The position numbers and the translations under genes were made by a program. 64,000 nucleotides of DNA from Streptomyces europaeiscabiei (GTDB lineage: Bacteria; Actinomycetota; Actinomycetes; Streptomycetales; Streptomycetaceae): contig NZ_CP107841.1 of assembly GCF_036346855.1 (NCBI RefSeq), positions 7,630,001 through 7,694,000 of the forward strand, given 5' to 3'. The notes under the pieces were generated by a model. The model ran no database searches and had not been told where the DNA came from. It saw nothing but the letters and a program-made list of their open reading frames with translations. Below are positions 36,177 to 48,100 of this stretch, piece after piece. Numbering within the stretch: the first letter of the stretch is position 1; the number at the start of each line of letters is the position of its first letter.

Positions 36177-39100
36177 GTGAGTTCCAATCCCTCGATGGGC
36201 GAGACGGCCGGTTGCCGCGTCCCCTGCGACGGTGTCGTGGGGGTACTCGTGGACGGCGTCGTGGGTCCGGTGGTCGACGGCGGGAACGGATGGGTCGAGT
36301 CGATGTGGGCGCCTCTGGTGTTGATCCAGTAGTTGAGGATGCCCGTGGTCAACGACTCGGCGCTCTGCCAGATCAGCTCGCCGGGGCCGCCGCGATGGAA
36401 GATCCGCGAGCCCGCGGTGGTGTGGAAGGTGTACCTGGCCATCCCGCTGGTGACGCCGGTGAAGAGCGAGCCCGCCGCGCCCCAGGCGCCCGCTTCGAGG
36501 GCTTCGAGGCCGGTGTGCTTCTGGCCGCCCACTCCCCAGATGGCCGCGTTGGCGGCGCTGTTGACGAAACCGGTGAGCGCGCTGACCGCCAGGCCGTCGA
36601 AGAAGGCGTAGGTGCCGGACCGCCAGCGGACGGGGTTCTCGTACGACGACCATTCGCCGGCCCAGTCGTCGGCGGAGGCCAGGGAGTGGCGGTTCCAGTT
36701 CTGGCCCTGGTCGAGATTGGCAAGGCCGTACTTGATCTTGCCGAGTGCGGTCATGTCCTGGGCCACGTTGAAGCCGGCCCGGATGCCGCCACCGACGGCG
36801 CCGTTGAGCATCGCCCGCTCGAAGGCCACCAACGGGTCGAAGCGGGTGTTGGCGAATTCGGAGACGATGGCCGACACCGCGAAGCTGGTGCCGAACTCGA
36901 TCAGGAAGCCCGTGGCGAACTCGGTGGCCGCCTTGCGCAGCTCATGGCGCCACAGCGGCATGGCGGCCGAGGAGCCGTCCTGGACGCCGGTCCAGATCTC
37001 GTGGAACGGGTCGCGGAACTCGCGGTTCACGCCACGGAACTCGGTGGTGTATCCGCGGAAGTCGACCTCGCGGCCGATGAGCCGCCAGGCGCGGTGACCG
37101 TCCAGGCCCACCTGCCCGCCGACCGACGGCAGGCTGCTGACCTCCGGCAGTTTGGCGACGTCGAACGCCGACCAGCGGCCGAAGGTGTCGGTGGCCCAGA
37201 TCCGTCCGGTGATGGTGCGCTGGGCGACCAGTCGGCTGTCCTGGTACTCCCGCCACTGCCCCCACAGCGACTCCGCCTCCCGGTACCTGCCCGGGGCGCC
37301 CTCCACGGCGTCACGGCGGTGGAGCACCTTGCCCATGTCGAACTCCCGCCAGACCTCACGGTCGACGGTGACCGTAGTGGTCGGCTCGAAGTGGCGCGCG
37401 GACCGGGAGAGCAGATCCGCCAGGGTGGTCGGGCCGGTTTCCGGCGGCGGGGTGAGGGCCGACGGGGTGAGGGCCGGAGGGGCTGTCTCCTCCACCGTGT
37501 ACGCGTACTCGCGGACCCGGCCGCCGGTGCGCCGCCTCACCACGTCGTCACCGATGCGGTCGGTCCAGTGGCCCTTCGCGAAGTCCTGGTACTCGCGGAC
37601 GCCCTGGGAGTGGACCGTGCCGTCGGCGTCGGTCTTCCGCCAGGTCCAGGTGTGGTCGGGCTGCCGGGTGGCGTCGACCCAGACGGTGCCGTCGTCGGTG
37701 GCGCTGCGTTCCCGGAGCGCCTGGCCCGGCCGGCCGTTCTCCAGCCGCTCGAAGTCGACGAACGAGTCGTCCCAGGTGCGCGAGTACAAGGAGCCGCGGT
37801 TCTGCATGCGGATGCCCTCGGTGGCCGTCCCGTCCGGGCCGGTGGCCTTCCACTGCCAGGTGCGGTGGCGGGGGTTGCCGTGCGCCTCGATGCGGAGATC
37901 GCCCCACTGGTCGCGCCGCCCCGTGATCTGCGACTGGGTGTTCTTGTCCACCCACACCCCGGAGACGTCGTCGCGGCCGATGCCGCGCGCCGGGTTCTCG
38001 CCGAGGTACTCGCGCACGCCGGTGCCCTGCGAGCGCATCGACAGCAGTTCGTCACCGGCGGCGTTGGTGAACACGTCCTCGAAGCTGCCGTCACCGGCGA
38101 CACGGCGGGTGCCGGAGACCCCGCTCGTCGTGTCCAGCCAGGGCAGCTCGTACGGGTCGGCGGAACCGTTCCACTTCGGGGCCGGGGCCCACTGCTTGGG
38201 ATCGTCGAGACTGCGGCCGACCTCGACGACGTCGCCGTTCTCCAGCTTGCGGGTCTCCCGGACGATCCGGCCGAACTGGTCGACGTCCCGCCAGCCGTGA
38301 CCGCCGTGCGAGACGAGCCGGACACCCTTCAGCCGGGTGCCGTCGGCGGCGGTCTCGGTCCACTTGGACACCGCGAACATGGAGTCCCCGCTGACCAGGT
38401 TCCCGACGAACCCGTCGAACCGGCCGAGGCCCGTACGTGTCTGCCAGAGGGCCGCGGGCATGCGCTGGTCGGAGATGCGTACGACGTGCAGGGTGCCGCC
38501 GTCCGCGAGGTGCTCGATGACGTCGATCGGCTTGTTGGCGGGGCCGACGGCGGAGTGCAGCTCGGGGTTCACCCGCATGCCCGCCGGGCTCTGACCGGGC
38601 AGTACCGGGTGCTCCAGGTACTGGCGGGAGCCGTGATAGCCGTTCAGCGGCCATATGTCGCCGCGCCGGTGGGCGACGGTCCGCTGTCCCGTGACCGGGT
38701 CGATGTAGGTGTCCTTGAAACCGATGTGGTTCCAGGACCACTCGCGGGTGCCCGACAGCACCTCGGTGCCCCCGGAGTCGAAGCGCGTCCACGTCCAGTC
38801 GCCGCCCGCGCCCTTCTCCGCCCGGATCAGACCGCCGTCGATGGCCTTGGTGTACGTCCGTACGTCGAGGACGTCCATCGGGGCCCAGCGGTAGGAGAGC
38901 GTGTCGTGGACGGTTCTGCGGTCGCCGTCCCAGATCCGCTCACCGGACCGCACCTTGGTCCCCGCCGGGTCGAACTCGCTCCAGCGGGCCCGGCCGACCC
39001 GGTCCAGGTCGATGTGGAGGACGTTGCCGTTGCGGAGCACCTCGCGTTCGAAGAGGGTCACGTTGCCCTCGCCGGTCAGTTTGAACCGGCCGGTTGCCGA

Positions 39101-42100
39101 CATCTCCACCTTGGCCGTGGCGAAGCGGCCGGTGAGCGGAGTGCCCGACGAGTCGACTCGTACGGCGGCGCTGGTGGCGTGGTCGATCCTCCAGTATTCG
39201 CCGTTCGCCTTTCCGCCCTTGATCCGTACGGCGATCGTCTCCTCCAGCAGCGTGCCGGCGTCGCTGAAGACGGTCCGCTCCATCGGTTGGGCCGCCTTGC
39301 CGGTGGGGACCAGGGCGATCCCGCCGTCGTCCAGGAGCTCCGGGCGCACCCCGGGTAGCGGCCGGTCCGCCGAGTCCAGCACCCGCGGTACGCCGCCGGG
39401 GGCGTCGGCGTCGAAACGGAGGATGCCGCGGTCGCCGGGCAGCCGTACGTCGCGCAGGGTGTGCACGCCTTCGGGGCCGTAGTGCCAGCTCGTGGTGGAG
39501 GCGGCGTCGGTGACGGTGAAACCGCCGCGCGGGTTCGGCGCTGTCGTGAAGAGGCCGTCGGCCGGGCGTGCGCCCACGAAGTCGAGCGAACCCGGGGTCC
39601 ACGGCCCTCCGTCGGCCGAGCGGCCGGTGATACCGACCCTCAGCCCGTCCAGGTCGCCCGGTCCGCCTCTCAGGAACACCTCCTGGTAGAGGAGTTCACG
39701 GTTCGGGCCGAAGCCCAGCGTCACGTCCGACGGGCCGTGGTGCACCGTGTAGCGGCTGCCGCCGGGCCCGCCGTGCGGCGTCGGCGTGACGGTGAAGTCG
39801 CCGATCACGCGGCCGTCGGTGCCCTGGGCCACGGTCATGGACCGGAGATCGTCGAGGCGGATCGCCGGCGGCCGGTCGAGGTAGCCGCCGAGTGTGGTGA
39901 CGGCGTGCTGCCGCAGCGTCTGCAGGGCCTGTCCGGTCATCTGCCGCAACTGGTCGTTCAGCAACTCCGGGCGCAGGCCCGACCTGTCCGGCGACGAGGT
40001 CGCGTCGTCGAGCCTACGGATGACGATCTGGGCCGCGTCGTCCAGGGCGATCCCCTCGGGGAGGCCGGCGAGGCCGCCGAGGCCGTCGAGGCGAACTGGT
40101 GCGGTGCCGGGTGCGGCGTCCTCGGTGAAGCGCAGGAATCCGGGGCCTTCCGGGTCCGCCAGGTCGCGGAGGACGAGGTGGTGGTCCGCGTCGAAGTGGA
40201 AGCGGCTGTGGGTGATCGTGTCGGTCACCGTGAGGCCGTTCGGCAGCCGTCCGGAGAGCGTGCTGTCCACCGGGGTGAGCCGGAGGGCGCCGGTGAGATG
40301 CTGCGGGCCGGTCAGCTCGACCACTCTGGTCGTGGTGCCGCCCGCGCCCGGTGTGACCGTCACCTTGATCCCCAGGCCGGCCGACCCGTCGAGGCCGGGC
40401 AGTGTGATCGGCAGCTCCTGCTGACGCAGCAGACCACCGGGTTCGAACCGCCACACCGCCGTGAGACCGTCCGTACCCGGCATGGGCACCCGCACGGTCA
40501 GTTCGCTCAGCGCACCGGTCGCGTTCCCGACCGGCGTGACGGCCGCACCCCGCACGGGCACCCCGTCCCGGCCGACCACCGTCATCGCGTTGAGCGCGTC
40601 GTCGGTGAACCGCAGCGCGAAGTCGGTGCCGGACAGCGGCAGTTCCCGGTACTCCAGCTGTCCCAGGGAGTCGAACTGCCAGCGCACACCGCCCTGCGGA
40701 CCGGTCGCGGTGAATCCGCCGCCCTCGCGCACGGTGACCGAGACGTCCGGCAGGCGCACCTGACCGCCCTGTGCGGTGAAGTCCACCATCTCGAGCCGGA
40801 CCGAAGCCGGGACGGTGTCGGTCGCCGGAACCTCCGTGACGCGCAGCCGCAGCCCCGTCACGTCGTCCAGCCCGGACAGGGGTATCTCCCGCACCGAGGA
40901 GCCCGGCGGGACCGGGGAGTCGAGGGACTGCCTCAGGCCGGTGGGGCCGCTCAGGTCCGATGCCGGTCCCTGTGTGATGCGTGCCAGGTCGACGCCGGGT
41001 TCGCTCAGGTCCGACGTCGGTCCCTGTGTGATGCGTGCCAGGTCGACGCCGGGCACGTCCGGGCCGCCGGCGCGTCCCACCGGCCGCCCCAGTTCGTCGG
41101 GCAGCGGCCCTGCCGCGACATGCGGCGCGACCGGCGGGGCGGAGGGGACGGCCGAAGCGGGTGGCCCGACGACGGCGGGGGTCCGCGCGGTGATGTCCTG
41201 CCACGTCTGCGGATGCCGCGCGGCGATCCACTCGGCCTTGTGGCGGGCCGCCGCCATCCTGAGGATCGAGGCGGTGCTCTTGTTCTGGTGGATGCGCCCC
41301 GCGTCCGGATCCCTGGGGAACTCCGCGCGGTACCAGTCCGCGAAGGCGTCCCTGTTCTCCGGCCCGGAGACGAAGTCGTTGATCTTCTGGACCGCGGCCA
41401 CCCGGTTCCCGCCCAGCTCCGCCAAAGGGTCGGTCACCAGAGAGACAGGGGCCTTCTCATGCGGGACGGAGCCCTTCAGCTCGTCCGGGAGGGTCCGGAA
41501 CTCGAACAGCAGGGCTCGTTCTCCGCCGACGGTGGCGTTGTTGATACCACGTCCGGCCACCTCGTTGCCGTTCAGGATGTACTGTCTGGCCGCCGTCCAG
41601 ATGGACTCGTCACCGATGGCGGGGGTCTCACGGAGGAGCCTCAGCGTCACGGCGCGGTCACCGGGCGACAGGGAGTCGAGGACGAGGCTCGGCCTGGTCC
41701 GGGGCAGCACCTTCCACTCGTTCTTCACCGCCGGATGGGTCAGCCCGTGGTACGGCGGCGCGCCGGCCCAGTCCTCGATGGGGATGCCGTGTCTGTTCAC
41801 CAGGTCGGAGGTGAACTCGATGACGGACTTCGTGTAGGTGTACGCGTTCTCCACCTGCTCGGGCGCGTCGAGCGTCTCCCGCACGAGCGCCGTCCGCAGT
41901 GCGTCGTCGTTCCGGAAGGCGGGCTTGTACCAGTGGGCGTGGTCCGCCAGCAGTCTCAGCTCGTGCGTGGCACGGGTGCCGAAGTCCACGGCCCTGATAC
42001 CGATCGTCGCCTGCTGCTGGGTGGTCGGCATGGAGACGGAGGGGAGTCCCTCGAGTTCCAGGCCGGTCCCGGCCGCGATGACGTGCCGGTCGCTCGTCAC

Positions 42101-45100
42101 CTGCAACCTGTATTGGCCGTCGGGGCTGATCATCGACTCGAGCGGCCGGTGGTTGTGGACGCCGAGCCGGTCCTTGAAGACGTCGAGCAGCCATTGGGTG
42201 GCGTCGTTGCGGGCGCCGATCGCCACCTGGTCGCCCAGACGTGAGGGATAGGTGATCAGCTCCACGGTGTGCGTCTGCCAGTTTCCGTGCTGGGCCATCG
42301 GGAGGCGCGCGGGGTTGGTGTATCCGCCCGTGCCCATGTCCTTCGTGACCATGAGCAGGGGTTCGTCGGTGTCGACCTTCGTCACGAAGGCGAAGGTTCG
42401 GTCCGCGCTTCCCGGGAGGGCGACGACGAACCCGCCGAGTTCGCTCTCGGTGCCGATGGAAGGGGCCGGGAAGGACGAGTCGAATCCCGGTGCCACGGCC
42501 CGCGCGGGCCGCGTGGTCACGGGCGTTTCCGGCAGGTGCACGGTGGGAGGGGCCGCGGGAACCGGGGGCGGGGCGACGCGGGGCGGGGCGGGAGCCGGCG
42601 GGGGAGCGACCCGGGGCGGGGCGGGGATCGCCAGGCCTTCCATGGACACGTGCTCGTCGGCCGGAACCCTTCCGGTGAGATCGGTGGTGACGTCGTCCAG
42701 AACACCGTTCCCCGGGGCGGTGGCGAGCGGGAGCCGTTCCGGCAGGGGGCCGCCGAGACCGTCGAGGGCTGTCGGCGGGCCCACGGTCGCCTCCGGCGCC
42801 ACCGACCCGGACACATCCAGCCGGGTGGGCGCGGCCCCGTCCGCCGGAAGGTCCACGAGCCGGCCGCCCCGGTCGAAGACGAGCCGTGCGCCGGTCGGGT
42901 CGGTCATCGCGAACCCGCCCGGCAGTCGCTGCGAGAGCTCCCCGTCCAGCCGTACGACGGAGAAGGCGCCGTCGCCCGTCCCCGGCACCGTCAGCCGGTA
43001 CGCCGGTGCCGTTCCGCCGCCCGGCAGCTGGGTGAACGTCGTGGTCAGCCGGGTCCCGGTCAGCGGGCCGCCGACGGGGCCCGACAGCGTCAACTGCTCG
43101 GACAGCCGTGTACCGTCCAGGTCGAACCGCCCGATCCACGTCCCGTCCGGTGACTGGACCCGCACACCGGTGACCACGTTCAGAGCGCCCCTGACCGGCT
43201 CGATCACCACGCCGCCGGACAGTGGCAGTCCGTCCGTGCCGACCACCCGGGGAAGCGCGCCCGGCCCTGGGGCGGCCTCGAAGCGGAGGAAGCCGTCCGC
43301 GCCGGGGAACCGGACGTCACGGAACTGAAGGACCTCGTCCGCGGTGAAGACCAGGCGTATGTCCCCGGCCTGGTCGGTGAGCGCGAACCCGCCGTCGTCC
43401 AGCGGGGTCCGCTGCCATTCCATCCGTACGCCCGGTACGCCTGTGACCTGCTGAGGATTCAGCAGCACGGTCTCGCTGCGGGGCGCGGGAGCATCGAAGC
43501 GGTCCAGCCGGAACGAGTCGGTGTCGACGGAGCGGTCGGCGGCCAGGGCCGGCCGGTCCATTTCCCCCGGCGGGGGCAGGACCACCTCGTCGACGCCGGT
43601 CCGCGGTACCTGCGGGACGGAGACCGGTCCCAGGTCGCCGAGGCCCGTCGGCCGACCGTCCGCGCCGAACCCGGTGACGATGCCGTCGGGTGTGGTGAGG
43701 GTGAAGATGTCATCGGCCCTGTCCACCCGGACGTCGGGGACGATCCCGGAGTCCGTCCTGAGGACCCAGTTGACGGTCTGCCCCGGCTCCATGGTGATCC
43801 ACTGACCGGTGGGCCGCCCCAGGTCGTCCAGCAGCCCCAGCTCACCGACGCGCGACTCCAGCAGCCGGCCGGAATTCGTGCCGGCCGGGGTGCGCCACCC
43901 CACGGAGACGGCCTTCACCTCGAAGTCGGTCTTGAAGGTGTCCGAAAGCCGGAGGTCGCCTGCGGCTTCGTCGAGACCGCGGAGCGCGTCGCCGACGGGC
44001 ACCGGGCCACCCGCGGCCTGAGGCCCCGTCGCCCTGGGGTAGGGGCCCTCCAGGTAACTCCTGGGAATGGTGCCCTTGATCAGCCATTCCTGGTCACGGG
44101 TGGTGTTCAGCAGAACGCGGACATCTCCGGCGATCTTGCCGATCGCGTCCTTGCCGCCCCGGCCCACGACATTGACGTCGTTCTTCCTGAGGAACTCGAC
44201 GACGTCGTTCCGGGAGCTGGTCCCGGTGAGTCCCGAGAAGTCGAGACGCTTCCCGATGGTCCGCTCGATCTGGTCGCCGATCAATTGCTGCAGATCCCGG
44301 GCCGGGAGAATTCCCACGTTCTGTAGATTCCCGGCCTTGATGTCCAGACCCAGCTTGTAGACGTCGAGGGCGAATTCCGTGTCGCCGTACACCTTCTCGC
44401 CACCGGCGACGGCGAACGAGGTGAAGGGGCTGTTGCTCTTCCGCTCCACGATCTCGGCACCCGCCACATGCTGGAAGGCGGTGGTCCTGCCGTCCGGGTT
44501 GGCCGGGACCATTCCGATGTCGGGCTCGAAGTGAGACTTGCGCAGGCCCTTGGTATCGACCTCCAACGCGTGGAAGTCGTCCTGCCGGATGAGCTTGACA
44601 CCGCGCAGTTGCTCCAGGTCCACGTTCGACATGAGGAAGTCGTCCGTCCTGAGCACCGGCTGCGGGGTTTCCAGGGACGGCATCCCGGAACCGGTGGCCC
44701 GGCCCGCGGACTCCAGCAGGTCCGTGGGTGCTTGGACCGGCGTGGTGGCGGCCGGCGCGGCCGGCACGAACTTCAGGGAGTCGACGGTCGCATAGGGGCC
44801 CGTCAGATATTCCTTCGGGATGGCCCCCTGTACGAGCCAGGTGTTGTCGCGGCGCACCTGCAGCAGAGTCTTGATGTCCGTCGTGACCGAGGCGCCCAAT
44901 TTCTTCGGCACGTTGTATTCGGCGAGGAATTTCTTGATGTCGTCGTTCTTCGTCAGGTGGGTGAACTTCGACGGGATCTCCAGAGTCGAGTCCCCGACGG
45001 CGAACCGGATCTCCTTGAGGATCTCCTGCTGCAGTTCGGTGTTGGAGAGTATCCGCACACCCTTGACGCTGTCCGCACCGGCTGTGATGTCGTTGCTGAG

Positions 45101-48100
45101 GGATACGAGATCGAGCCCGATCTCGCTGTTCCCGAAGGGCTTTGCGGTGCTGCCGGGCGCGGAGAACGCGGTGAACGGGCTGTTCTCCTTGAACACCTTG
45201 GCATTGGCGGTGGACACCGCCTGGAGCGGTGTGATGGTGCCGTCGATCCTCACCGGTACGAGACCGTCCTCGGTCAACCGTGTCTTCATGCCGGACTTGC
45301 CCACCGTCGCCGAGAAGTCCGCGTCCTGCCGCACCAGCCAGTGGACCTGCGGCACGGACGGCGCCGTCACCTCCGGCGCGCCGGGCACCCGCACCGGATC
45401 CCCACCCTGCGGGGCGGCCGACGGACCGGCGGGCGCCCCAAGCCGCACCGGGACGTCGTCGAGGAGGGGGCTGCCGTCCGGGCCGATCCTGGTGGCGAGG
45501 CCGTCGGGCGGAGTGAGGGTGAAGACGCCGTCGGTCATGGTCACCTTGACGTCGGGGACGACACCGGAATCCCCCTTGAGGACCCAGTTGACGGTCGGCC
45601 CGGGCTCCATGGTGATCCACTGGCCCGTGGGCCGCCCCAGGTTGTCCAGCAGCCGCAGTTCACCGGTGGGCAGGGTGGCCCCCGGGCCGTCGATGCGGGC
45701 CATCATCACCGTGACGTCCCGGCGGACCGTGTCCAGGTTCATCCCCAGCCGGTCGAACGCGATCCTGGACCGGTTGAAGTCGAGTTGCGCGGACTTCAGA
45801 TCCAGCTGGGCCTTGGCGCGGCTCAGCGGCGGTACGTCGGTCAGCCCGTCGAGTTCACCGAGTCCGCGTCCGGCGGTGTCCAGCTGGAGCTGGGTGGCCT
45901 GGGTGCGCACCCAGGCCTGGAAGCGTTCCGTGGCGAGCTTGCCGGTGGCCCCGCCGGTGACGATGTCCCGCAGGGTCAGCGGCGTGAACGTGGTGCTCCC
46001 GGTGACCGGGGTGGTCAGGTCCGTGCGGACCTGTCCCAGGCCGAGCAGTTCCCGTGCGTCGCGGGAGCCGTCGGTGGTGTCGGGGATCAGCCTGGTGAGG
46101 TCGTCGAGCCTGATCCCCAGCTCGTCCATGCGGTTGCCGCCGGTCACCGAGTTCCAGGTCGGGACACGGGGGTCGGCCGGTCCGAGGACATCTACCTTCA
46201 CCCCGTCCTTCAACCGCACCCGGACGTCCACCGGATCGGTCGTCCCGACCCGCAGGACGACCCCGTCCGGAGTGACGTTCACCAGGTCGATCTCGCCGTC
46301 AAGGATCTTGCTCACCTGGAACTCGGTCAGACCGCCGAGTTTGCCGTCGAGGCTCAGCTCCGCCAGCTCCGACAGCTCGTCGAGGGGCTTGAGCAGCCCG
46401 GCCCCGGTGCGCTCCACGCCCGTCAGTTCGTCGAGGTCCCGCAGCTGGTCGACCGTGGTGCGTGGGGGCAGCAGGGTGGTGGGGGAGCCGGGGGTGAGGC
46501 CGCCGCCGAACTCGTCCACCTGGTCGAACAGGGTGAGCGTGGTGCGCAACCGAGGGGACATCAGGTCGTCGCCCACCCGGCCCGTCACGGGGTTCAGCAC
46601 GCCGAGCCGCTGTCCGCCCGGGACCGTGCCGACCGGCAGCCCCATCGTGTCGAGGGTGTCCAGGGCGTTGAGCCGGACGCCCATGTCGTCGAGGCCCGCC
46701 GGCATACGGGGGGTACCCGGGCCGGTCAGGGAGCCGAATCCGGGGGTACGGGGTGTCGTCACGGGCGTCACCGAGATCTCGGCCAGCTCGTCGAGGGTGG
46801 TGTTGAACTCCGGGGTCCCGGGCACGACGAGCCGGTCGGTGTCCGTGCCGGTCACCGGGCGCAGACTGCCGCCGCGGTCAAGGTTGCGGCCCGTCAGGTT
46901 CGTGAGGTCCGCGGCCAGGGAGCCCGTTCTGCCGAGCGGCCGCAAGGCCCTCGGGGTGAAGTGCAGGCCGCGGTCGATGAACCCCATGCGGGCGGCGCCC
47001 CGGTAGCCGAACCGGGCGATCTCGGAGTACCTCATGGGCAGGAGGGCCGTCATCGAGAGCCGGCCCAGGCTCATGATCGTGAAGACGCCGAGCCGTCCGG
47101 CCGTGTTGCCACCGACGAACGCGGTCGACTCGACGAAGTCGCGGGTCAGCGCGGACCAGCCCTGCCGCCAGCTGTTCCGGGCGAACCCGCCCATGAGGCG
47201 CAGGGCCGACCCGAGCATCGCGGGCGTCCGGGACAGGACCCGGGGCAGCGCCATGAACCCGCTCGCGGCCCGGCTGCCGAGCCCGCCCCCGAACCGCACG
47301 AGGCCCTGTCCGGCCAGCGACAGCAGTCGGCCGGGGGAGGAGAACAGCATCCTGCCGCCCCGGAACAGCAGCCGCCCGCTCGCGGAGAGGGCGCCGCTGA
47401 GGGCCTTCGCGCCCGACGAGGCCATGCGGGCCAGCCCGCTGAGGGTGGTGAGCCCCTTCGTCGACGGGAACAGGATGCCGAGGAAGGCGAGGCCCAGGCT
47501 GAGGGCGTTGCCGTTGCCCGTGGCGTAGTCGACGAGGGCCTTGGCGAAGAGCACCGCGCCCAGCCCGAAGGCCACCAGGCCCAGCGGGCCGCCGATCACG
47601 ACCGCGATGAGGGTGATGACCAGCGCGACGATCTCCAGGACCTTGAAGAACGTCGACACGAACCGCTTCCAGAAGCTCTTCTTCGGCTTCTTCACGGGCC
47701 GCGACACCAGCCGGGCCGCCTCGCGCAGGGTGTCCTCCAGGATCTTCGCCTCGGCCTGGACGTTGTCGATCTCGGCGTCCACCTCGCCCCGGGCGCGGGT
47801 CATCTCCGGATCGTTCTCGGCGAGCGGCTGGCCGCCGACCCGTTCCAGGGCGGCGACGGTGTCCGCCGCGTTCTCGGCCCGGTCCTGGGAGTCCCCGAGG
47901 GCGCGCGCGTAGCGTGCGGTGGCGTCGGCCGCCATGTCGAACGAGCGGTTGATGTTCGCCATGAACGTCTTGAGCTCGTCCTTGACGTACGTGCGCAGCG
48001 CGTCCGCGGTCCGCCCCTCGAAGCCTCCGTCCTCGGCCTTGGCCAGCAGGGCGTCGAGGCCGCCGCCGACCCGCCCGGAGAGATCGCTGAGGCCGCGCAG

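Noticed and set aside
36177..36653. Extended N-terminus of the beta-helix/AAA gene (159 extra codons)
   Set aside because: It overlaps the 3' end of the giant gene in another frame and is Arg/His-rich; the GTG at 36176 with the GTGA overlap is far more likely.
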